Positions 1-5,459 of a stretch of 5,459 bases of DNA are shown piece by piece. Every line of letters begins with the position of its first letter. Position 1 is the stretch's first letter. The notes beneath the pieces were generated by a model. The model worked only from the letters and a program-made list of their open reading frames with translations, was not told where the DNA came from and searched no databases. The position numbers and the translations under genes were made by a program. The DNA is from Coxiellaceae bacterium UBA6002. Lineage in GTDB: Bacteria > Pseudomonadota > Gammaproteobacteria > UBA6002. The stretch covers positions 1 to 5,459 of the forward strand of contig DJAM01000164.1 in assembly GCA_002429595.1 (NCBI GenBank). The letters run 5' to 3'.

Positions 1-1
1 A

Positions 2-25
2 CTTGATCGCGGGACGTCGGCTTAA
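2..25 (+). CDS. possible 3' end of mreB (last 7 codons, partial)
   Basis: The frame beginning at base 2 reads LDRGTSA and stops at TAA 23-25. MreB proteins end shortly after a conserved stretch of the form GGGKALE-x-x-D, and mreB is the usual gene directly upstream of mreC. This fragment could therefore be the tail of MreB starting at that Leu-Asp. The match rests on one or two residues plus gene order, and the tail would be shorter than the usual one, which often ends in an acidic GGDLF-like stretch. Another frame (from base 3) stays open to a TAA at 66-68 and would overlap the mreC start, but its arginine-rich translation does not look like MreB. The call is weak and depends on sequence left of the window. 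Confidence 0.3.
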   Translation, partial: LDRGTSA

Positions 26-42
26 GGTTCGGGAACGTCGGC
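10..42 (+). repeat. imperfect 12/13-bp direct repeat upstream of mreC
   Basis: CGGGACGTCGGC at 10-21 recurs as CGGGAACGTCGGC at 30-42, 20 bases later and with one extra A. The stretch is clearly richer in GC (about 28 of the first 48 bases) than the genes that follow. It may be a small tandem duplication around the end of the upstream gene. No inverted-repeat arms or T-run are visible, so it does not look like an intrinsic terminator. A role as a regulator binding site is possible but unsupported. Confidence 0.5.
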
Positions 43-50
43 ACATTGTA

Positions 51-57
51 AAGGAGA
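51..57 (+). promoter_or_regulatory. ribosome binding site of mreC (AAGGAGA)
   Basis: AAGGAGA is close to the consensus Shine-Dalgarno sequence and is the only strong one before mreC. Its GGAG core (53-56) is 7 bases from the ATT at 64 but 16 bases from the TTG at 73. Good spacing is normally about 5-9 bases, so this site favours initiation at ATT 64. It directly follows the in-frame stop TAA at 49-51, so no start further upstream is possible in this frame. Confidence 0.75.
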
Positions 58-63
58 GCGCCA

Positions 64-1035
64 ATTAAAGTATTGTTTCGACGAAGTCCATTCTTAGGGG
101 TTCGGTTAGTTGTACTGATTGTCATCTCTTGTCTCCTAATGACCATGGATCATCAATTTGATTATTTCACTCGAACGCGTTCTACCTTATCGATGGTAGT
201 GGCGCCGCTGCAGTACTTGGTTGATCGTCCTGTAGGGTTTGTTCGATGGGTCGAAACCAGTTTTAGCACTCAGCAAAATCTTTTGATCGAAAATGCTCAG
301 CTTCGTGCTCGACAGTTATTGCTTTACGCAAAATTACAGAAAGTCGTCGCTTTGGAAAGTGAAAATAATCAGTTGCGAGCACTGTTAAGATCAGCGACTA
401 ATATTCATGAAAAAGTCACGGTGGCTCAATTACTAGCCGTAGACTTAGCACCTTATACCCAACAAATCATCATCGACAAAGGTGAGAGTGATGGTGTTTA
501 CGTCGGACAGCCTGTGCTAGACGCTTATGGTGTGATGGGACAAATCATTGCAGTGGGACCCTTAAACAGTCGAGTGATGTTGGTGACCGATCCAAGAAGT
601 GCAGTACCCGTACAGAATAGTCGTAATGGTAATCGTGCCATCGGTATAGGCTTAGGGTTTGATGGCATTCTAGAGCTGACCAACGTTCCAATCACTGCTG
701 ACTTCAAAAAAGGTGATTTTTTGGTTACATCTGGATTAGGTGGCAATTATCCTCCTGGGTACCCGGTTGGGATAATCAATAAAGTCAATGTCGCTCCAGG
801 CGATAAATTCGCTGATATCGAAATCTCTCCGTCAGCACATGTCAATCAGAGTCGACAGGTCCTGCTTATCTGGCCAAAAGAGAAAAACCAAGCACAAACA
901 ACACTAGATAAACTGCAAGTGCCTGGGCAGCAGCCTTTGACACCCGTTCAAACTCAGCAAAAATCAAGCGACCTACAAGCTAAGCAAAATGATCTTGATG
1001 CTGATCCTCCTAATGAACCGATGGACACTGACTAA
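64..1035 (+). CDS. mreC: rod shape-determining protein MreC
   Basis: MreC is a bitopic inner-membrane protein whose periplasmic part forms filaments, binds PBP2 and helps activate the elongasome with MreB, MreD and RodA. Numbering from the TTG at 73 (320 aa), there is a membrane segment at about residues 8-25, a leucine-rich coiled coil at about 65-107, and then the beta-domain core. The core contains IIIDKGESDGVYVGQPVLD (132-150), a GVMGQ turn (153-157), RVMLVTDPRSAVPV (167-180) and the family motif LVTSGLGGNYPPGYPVG (217-233). The last 50 or so residues are a Gln-rich, acidic, probably disordered tail. I start the gene at ATT 64 because the Shine-Dalgarno spacing fits and the resulting N-terminus, MKVLFRRSPFL, aligns with E. 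coli MKPIFSRGPSL. The conservative alternative is TTG 73, three codons shorter. The stop overlaps mreD by one base. Identity is very secure; the start is less so. Confidence 0.96.
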   Translation: MKVLFRRSPFLGVRLVVLIVISCLLMTMDHQFDYFTRTRSTLSMVVAPLQYLVDRPVGFVRWVETSFSTQQNLLIENAQLRARQLLLYAKLQKVVALESENNQLRALLRSATNIHEKVTVAQLLAVDLAPYTQQIIIDKGESDGVYVGQPVLDAYGVMGQIIAVGPLNSRVMLVTDPRSAVPVQNSRNGNRAIGIGLGFDGILELTNVPITADFKKGDFLVTSGLGGNYPPGYPVGIINKVNVAPGDKFADIEISPSAHVNQSRQVLLIWPKEKNQAQTTLDKLQVPGQQPLTPVQTQQKSSDLQAKQNDLDADPPNEPMDTD

Positions 1036-1523
1036 TGCGTGCAAGTTTTGGAAAACGAGTATTTATCATCGGTTTAACAGTTTGTGTTGCAATGATGCTA
1101 ACGATCTTACCACTTCCCAATTGGTCAATTTGGTTACGACCGGAATGGCTTTTGTTAGTAGTGGTCTATTGGTGCTTAGCCATTCCTGAGAGGATGAGTG
1201 TTGGTATTGCTTGGGCGCTCGGTTTGTTATTGGATGTTCTTGAGGGCACCTTACTTGGTCAACATGCGTTAGCATTGGCAGTCGTGGCCTATTTTATAGT
1301 AAAATTCCATCCTCGGATTCGATTATTCCCCATTTGGCAAAAAACCGTGATCGTTTTTGTGTTATCGGTAGTGTACTTAGGCTTATTGTATTGGATTCAG
1401 GGCATGATGGGTGTATTGCCTAATACTTGGGAATATTGGCTACCAGCAATTACCACTGCCTTATTATGGCCGTGGGTTTTTATTATCTTAAGGGATTTAA
1501 GACGAAAATTTAATGTCAGTTAG
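1035..1523 (+). CDS. mreD: rod shape-determining protein MreD
   Basis: MreD is a small polytopic inner-membrane protein of the elongasome. It works with MreC, and the MreC:MreD balance is thought to tune PBP2 activity. The 162-residue product matches the length of E. coli MreD. Hydrophobic segments lie at about residues 9-26, 37-50, 55-69, 76-90, 101-121 and 135-152. Residues shared with the E. coli protein include RPEWLLL (35-41), YW (45-46), the VG...G..LD..EG..LGQ region (56-76), WQ (101-102), and LWPW with the following basic R..RR..F end (144-159). The ATG shares its A with the mreC stop codon (TAATG), and no strong Shine-Dalgarno precedes it, so translation is probably coupled to mreC. 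The positively charged C-terminal end suggests a cytoplasmic C-terminus. The gene is complete with no sign of damage. Confidence 0.97.
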   Translation: MRASFGKRVFIIGLTVCVAMMLTILPLPNWSIWLRPEWLLLVVVYWCLAIPERMSVGIAWALGLLLDVLEGTLLGQHALALAVVAYFIVKFHPRIRLFPIWQKTVIVFVLSVVYLGLLYWIQGMMGVLPNTWEYWLPAITTALLWPWVFIILRDLRRKFNVS

Positions 1524-1576
1524 TACTACTTTGCCTATGAAGGCTGTGTAGTTACATTAATCAAAGTTAATAAATT

Positions 1577-4500
1577 ATGGTTAAGTCGTTACGTTTTGGT
1601 TTTGTCCTACTCAGTCTGCTTTTTTGCATTTCTTACTATGTTATCAATACCAGTGAAGCATTGAGACCAGTATTGTCTAATATCGACAATCCTCCCTGGC
1701 TTGAAGAGCACTTGACGGCATATTTCAAAGAGCCAGTTCACATCCAAGAAGTAAATTTTGAATGGCAGGGGCTACTTAAGCCCACTCTTGAGTTAAAGAA
1801 TCTTACTATTTACTCAAAAACTGGAGCAGAAAAGCTACATATTGACCGCTTAAAGCTTGGTATTGATATCGTCGCTTCAATCTTGAATGGCAAAATTACC
1901 CCGGGTGATTTGACTCTGGAAGGCTCTAAGCTTTTTTTAAAAGAAAAAGGGCATGGCTTAATTGATATTAATGGCATCAAGTGCTTAGAAGCAGATTTGA
2001 ATAGCCTCAACTCAGAGAAGCTCGATGCTTTGATCAATATTTTCTTATCTACCGGCGTCAAACAAATTCGGGGTCTGGAAATTTCTTGGTATGATCAAAA
2101 CGGGCATGTCATGCTGCCACTGCAAAAAATTAATTTACGGCTGGACAGCCGGTGGTTGGCTCATGATTTCCATGGTACTGCAACGACTTGGCAAGGTTTG
2201 CCTTTTGAGTTCACAGGTAAAATTTATGGCAGTTATGTTGCAAAACGACACTTATATACTGCAATACAAACAAAGTTAAGAGAAGTTGACTTAGCAACCA
2301 ATCCATTGTTAGAGCGATTTTCTGATCGACTTAGTATTCGCAAGGGTAAAGCTGATTTAGGACTAGATTTTTTTGGCAAGCCAGGTCATCACTTAACGCT
2401 CACGGGTGAAATTGCAACGCAGCCACTTCAAATTTTAGATACCAAAATTAATAAATTCTATCCGGTCATTAGTATCAAATCACAATATCAACTTATATCG
2501 CAACCGCATAGTTTTGCCTTACAGATCCGCAATCTACAATTAGCAATAGCGGAACAATATTTACCTATTCATAAAGTTGACGTTGCCACCACCCAAAATT
2601 TGGGGGTTCAAAAAGTTAATATCAGAGTGGATACATTTCCGATAAAAACTGTGACTGATTTTTTGCATCAATATAGCTTGTTGTCACCGAAACTCGATGA
2701 AGTCACGACGGTAGCTTCCCCTTCCGGAAGCGTGAAGCATTTTGAATTGAAACTGAGCTCGCAAGGAACCGAAATCTCTAAGCGCATAGCGTTTTCCGGA
2801 GAGTTGCAACATGTAAATTTCAATCCTTGGAAACGTTTTCCGGGAATGAAGAATCTAAGTGGCGTGCTAAATTTTGATCCTTATTCTGGTTCATTATTAC
2901 TAGCAAGCTCGCAAAGTAAGTTAGCCCTGCCGTCAGTTTTTCGAGAGCCATTATTTTTATCGGCGGCACAAGGGCATATAAAGTGGTCATTTCATAAGAA
3001 TGGTTGGCACTTACATCTTCGCGATTGTAATGTCGTCACGCCAGAAGGAGACGTTCAAGGTTCTATGAAGATCACCTTGCCTCAAAATGGCACGAGCCCG
3101 GTCATCGAATCAAAGGCTAAATTTAATATCAATTCGTTAGCGAATGTTGCTCGGTATTATCCAGTGCATGCTTTGCCTAAATCGGTGTTGTCTTGGCTAG
3201 AAAAATCAATACGCGGTGGACAAGTGCAAAGAGGCACGTTTACTTTAAATGGAAAAATAAAAGAGTTTCCATTCGATAATCGTCAAGGCAAATTTGAAAT
3301 TAGTGCTAATTTAAAAGATGGCTTGCTGCATTATAAAAATAATTGGCCTGATGTAGAGCATCTTAATGCGAATTTATTGTTTACAGGTCGAACTATGCGG
3401 ATTTCATCAAACAATGCGCAAATTTTGGGAGCAGAAGTCACTAACGCTACCGCTGAAATTCCCAACCTAGAAAAAGCACTTCTTTTAATTCATGGCCAGC
3501 TTCGAGCTTCTAAAAATCAAGATACTTTTTTGGCTAAAAATATTAATCCATTAGCTGAAAAAACATCTTGGGCAGCATTACACAATTTGAACATTCATGG
3601 CCCATGGAATCTCAATCTGAAGTTAGCATTGCCCTTGCACGCTGATCTAAATCAAAATCTCAATTATTCCGGTAAAATTAACTTTGAGCATGATGCTATC
3701 AAGTCACAAAGTTCTACACTCGCCGTACAAAATTTAACGGGTGAATTCAACTTTGCCCAAGACAGAATGAACGCTAAACATTTAACGGGTGAGTTATTTT
3801 CACAACCATTTGCTATCGCGATGAACTCGAAGGAAAGTAATGGTGCGGTCATTAGCGAAATGAATATGGCAAGCGCTATTTCTGTAATGGAGTTACAAAA
3901 ACTGCTGAACTTTGATTTAGTAAATCATTTAGTAGGAACTACCAATTACGTTACGCATTTCACATTGACCCATGACGCACTAGGTAATCATTATGATTTA
4001 TTGATCACCAGCAACTTACTTGGGATAAGCAGTCAACTTCCAATTCCATTTACCAAATCAGCCAACGATCCATGGTTAAGTTATTTTACGTTGAAAGGGG
4101 AAGACGATAAAACAATAGCCAATTTTAAGGTCGGTCAAACACTCAATGGCACTTTGAATTACATAATGCAAGATCATCAACTGAAATTTGATAATGGCAG
4201 CATTCATTTTGGACCACAAAAAATCACTCAATACAACAATGCTAAGGGCTTAACGGTCAACGGTACGATTTCAGAGTTGAATTGGCCAGCCTGGAAGAAA
4301 GTAATTAGTAGCACTCAACCATCAGCAAATCATGAGCATGACAAGTGGTCATCGGTCCTTTCTCTAATCAATAAAATCGATTTGAATTTCGATCATTTCT
4401 ATTTTATGGACAATGATTTTTCAATGCTACGATTACAGACTTCTAAATCTAATAATAACGTTGTCGTTGCTGTTGCAGGAGAAAAGATTAAGGGTAACCT

Positions 4501-5428
4501 AAGCGTTCCTGCGAGCTTTCCGAAAGTTCCATTGGTTGCTAATTTTGATTACTTAACGCTGGCAAGCAATGATAGTCACACTCCACTTAAGCCCAATGAT
4601 ATTCCACCTTTAGAACTTAATGTTGGTCGACTAACTTATCACAACAAGTTAATTCAAAATATTGCACTTAAATTGCAACCCTTCGGTAATGACGTCATTA
4701 TCAAACAAGCGCAAATCGAAGAACCAGGTTTAAAATTTCTTGCTTCTGGCAGATGGCATAGTGATGGCCATCACCAAGAGACAACGTTAAATGGTGATTT
4801 ATCAAGTGATAATCTAGGCGCTTTTTTGAATCAATGGCACATCACCGACAATGTTGTCAAAGGGACGGGGAACGCCCATTTTAATTTGAGCTGGCCAAAT
4901 TCACCTATGAATGGCGAGAAGAAAACCTTGCAAGGCTCAATGGATTTAAAATTTAGGCAAGGGAGAATTATTAACTTGGGTAGTCAGGTAGATTTGGGAA
5001 TGGGCATTGGTCGTTTACTGAATTTGCTTAGCCTGCAAACACTCCCTCGAAGATTGAAAGGTGACTTTAGTGATCTAACTGGTTCTGGATATAGCTTTGA
5101 TGATTTAACAGGAAACCTTCAGTTTAAACAGGGAAATATCTTTACCGAAAACTCCTCACTCGATGGTACAGTAGGTAAAGTAAAGATAAGAGGACGCATT
5201 GGATTAGTTAAAAAAGATTATGACTTGCGCTTAACAATCAATCCCAATGTAACGTCTAGTTTACCAATTGTTGCGACCTTAACTGCAGGGCCTTTAGTTG
5301 GTCTTGCAACTTGGGTTGCGGATAAAGTATTTAGTCACCAGGTTAAGAAAATGACTGAAATTCACTATAATGTTACCGGCTCCTGGGAAAATCCCGACAT
5401 GTATAATTTGTCTAACGGTACACACTGA
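1577..5428 (+). CDS. yhdP: YhdP family AsmA-like phospholipid transport protein
   Basis: This 1283-residue protein is close to E. coli YhdP (about 1266 aa) in length and organisation (DUF3971/AsmA-like). In E. coli, YhdP, TamB and YdbH have redundant roles in moving phospholipids from inner to outer membrane, probably through a long hydrophobic beta groove spanning the periplasm. Residues 5-23 form the N-terminal membrane anchor. The AsmA-like start follows (about 27-125), with the EVNFEWQGLLKPTLELKNL stretch. The middle is long and rich in beta strands, and includes LPKSVLSWLEKSIRGGQV (533-550), a stretch typical of YhdP. The conserved C-terminal part begins near 1119 and includes GRIINLGSQVDLGMGIGRLL (1129-1148), LPRRLKGDFSDL (1156-1167) and a hydrophobic, likely helical segment at about 1228-1252. 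The ATG at 1577 follows an in-frame TAA at 1571-1573 and places the anchor correctly, although no good Shine-Dalgarno precedes it. The reading frame is intact. Transport of lipid is inferred from the family. Confidence 0.95.
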   Translation: MVKSLRFGFVLLSLLFCISYYVINTSEALRPVLSNIDNPPWLEEHLTAYFKEPVHIQEVNFEWQGLLKPTLELKNLTIYSKTGAEKLHIDRLKLGIDIVASILNGKITPGDLTLEGSKLFLKEKGHGLIDINGIKCLEADLNSLNSEKLDALINIFLSTGVKQIRGLEISWYDQNGHVMLPLQKINLRLDSRWLAHDFHGTATTWQGLPFEFTGKIYGSYVAKRHLYTAIQTKLREVDLATNPLLERFSDRLSIRKGKADLGLDFFGKPGHHLTLTGEIATQPLQILDTKINKFYPVISIKSQYQLISQPHSFALQIRNLQLAIAEQYLPIHKVDVATTQNLGVQKVNIRVDTFPIKTVTDFLHQYSLLSPKLDEVTTVASPSGSVKHFELKLSSQGTEISKRIAFSGELQHVNFNPWKRFPGMKNLSGVLNFDPYSGSLLLASSQSKLALPSVFREPLFLSAAQGHIKWSFHKNGWHLHLRDCNVVTPEGDVQGSMKITLPQNGTSPVIESKAKFNINSLANVARYYPVHALPKSVLSWLEKSIRGGQVQRGTFTLNGKIKEFPFDNRQGKFEISANLKDGLLHYKNNWPDVEHLNANLLFTGRTMRISSNNAQILGAEVTNATAEIPNLEKALLLIHGQLRASKNQDTFLAKNINPLAEKTSWAALHNLNIHGPWNLNLKLALPLHADLNQNLNYSGKINFEHDAIKSQSSTLAVQNLTGEFNFAQDRMNAKHLTGELFSQPFAIAMNSKESNGAVISEMNMASAISVMELQKLLNFDLVNHLVGTTNYVTHFTLTHDALGNHYDLLITSNLLGISSQLPIPFTKSANDPWLSYFTLKGEDDKTIANFKVGQTLNGTLNYIMQDHQLKFDNGSIHFGPQKITQYNNAKGLTVNGTISELNWPAWKKVISSTQPSANHEHDKWSSVLSLINKIDLNFDHFYFMDNDFSMLRLQTSKSNNNVVVAVAGEKIKGNLSVPASFPKVPLVANFDYLTLASNDSHTPLKPNDIPPLELNVGRLTYHNKLIQNIALKLQPFGNDVIIKQAQIEEPGLKFLASGRWHSDGHHQETTLNGDLSSDNLGAFLNQWHITDNVVKGTGNAHFNLSWPNSPMNGEKKTLQGSMDLKFRQGRIINLGSQVDLGMGIGRLLNLLSLQTLPRRLKGDFSDLTGSGYSFDDLTGNLQFKQGNIFTENSSLDGTVGKVKIRGRIGLVKKDYDLRLTINPNVTSSLPIVATLTAGPLVGLATWVADKVFSHQVKKMTEIHYNVTGSWENPDMYNLSNGTH

Positions 5429-5430
5429 AC

Positions 5431-5459
5431 TGTCATTCCATTGTCATTCCCGCGAAGGC
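5431..5459. repeat. start of a dispersed palindromic repeat, cut by the window end
   Basis: Three bases after the yhdP stop, TGTCATTCC occurs at 5431-5439 and again at 5442-5450. The second copy runs into ATTCCCGCGAAGGC (5446-5459). This is the left arm, loop and first two bases of the right arm of the common hairpin ATTCCCGC-GAAG-GCGGGAAT. Its form agrees with the ATTCCC-N8-GGGAAT class of small dispersed repeats known from several proteobacteria (for example dRS3 in Neisseria). The right arm lies outside the window, so the full element is inferred. If complete, it could also act as a transcription end or mRNA-stabilising hairpin for the mre-yhdP transcript. Confidence 0.55.

Noticed and set aside
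525..746. Minus-strand open frame of 73 codons inside mreC
   Set aside because: It lies wholly within the conserved beta-domain core of MreC, has no recognisable product, and is explained as a shadow of the plus-strand codons.
989..1275. Open frames of 66 codons (plus, 989-1189) and 69 codons (minus, 1066-1275) over the mreC end and mreD
   Set aside because: Both overlap the well-supported mreC/mreD frames, and their translations show no family features.
1537..1551. Four-codon ATG-to-TAG mini-frame (MKAV) in the mreD-yhdP gap
   Set aside because: It has no ribosome site and is far too short to judge. Such frames are expected by chance.
1616..1627. Possible lipoprotein signal (Cys17 after LLF) at the YhdP N-terminus
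   Set aside because: The residue before the cysteine is Phe, not the small residue a lipobox needs, and YhdP family members are known as N-terminally membrane-anchored proteins.
1810..2279. Minus-strand frame 1810-2061 and plus-strand frame 2091-2279 inside yhdP
   Set aside because: The yhdP frame is intact and homologous through this region. The alternatives are short, have no ribosome sites I could see, and look like shadows.
2714..2731. Inverted repeat GCTTCC...GGAAGC containing the 10-bp palindrome CTTCCGGAAG
   Set aside because: It is inside the yhdP coding frame (around the ASPSGSV residues), has no T-run, and is short enough to be chance.
3732..3792. Identical 13-mer ATTTAACGGGTGA at 3732-3744 and 3780-3792
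   Set aside because: The copies are 48 bases (16 codons) apart in the same frame and encode two LTGE turns. This fits the repetitive beta-strand build of AsmA-like proteins rather than a mobile or regulatory repeat.
3664..3852. Minus-strand open frame of 62 codons inside yhdP
   Set aside because: It is antisense to an uninterrupted YhdP region and has no independent support.

Overview
The window carries the end of a cell-shape operon from a low-GC gammaproteobacterium. Three plus-strand genes fill it: mreC, mreD and yhdP. The three proteins line up well with their Escherichia coli and Pseudomonas counterparts as I remember them. Coding sequence is visibly AT-rich. A repeat half at the right edge resembles dispersed palindromes of the ATTCCC-N8-GGGAAT type. 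Low GC plus such a repeat would fit a Legionella/Coxiella-like lineage (Legionellales), but that placement is inference; only 'gammaproteobacterium' is well supported.

Layout. Bases 1-63 are a short GC-rich stretch that may hold the last codons of mreB (stop at 23-25), an imperfect 12/13-bp direct repeat, and a strong Shine-Dalgarno sequence at 51-56. mreC follows. Its most probable initiation codon is an unusual ATT at 64, rather than the conventional TTG at 73. mreC and mreD overlap by one base (TAATG at 1033-1037), as expected for translational coupling. A 53-base gap then leads to yhdP, which takes up most of the window (1577-5428). Only 31 bases remain after yhdP. They contain two copies of TGTCATTCC, the second leading into a hairpin-type repeat cut by the window end.

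How the genes work together. MreC and MreD are inner-membrane parts of the elongasome. They link the MreB cytoskeleton to the PBP2/RodA peptidoglycan synthases during rod growth. YhdP is a very large AsmA-like protein anchored in the inner membrane and thought to span the periplasm, moving phospholipids to the outer membrane. The cluster therefore pairs wall elongation with outer-membrane lipid supply. In E. coli, maf-type (yhdE) and rng genes lie between mreD and yhdP; here they are absent.

I see no undescribed multi-gene system, RNA gene, CRISPR array or complete mobile element. The points most worth checking are the ATT start of mreC, the truncated repeat at the right edge, and the compact mreD-yhdP junction.
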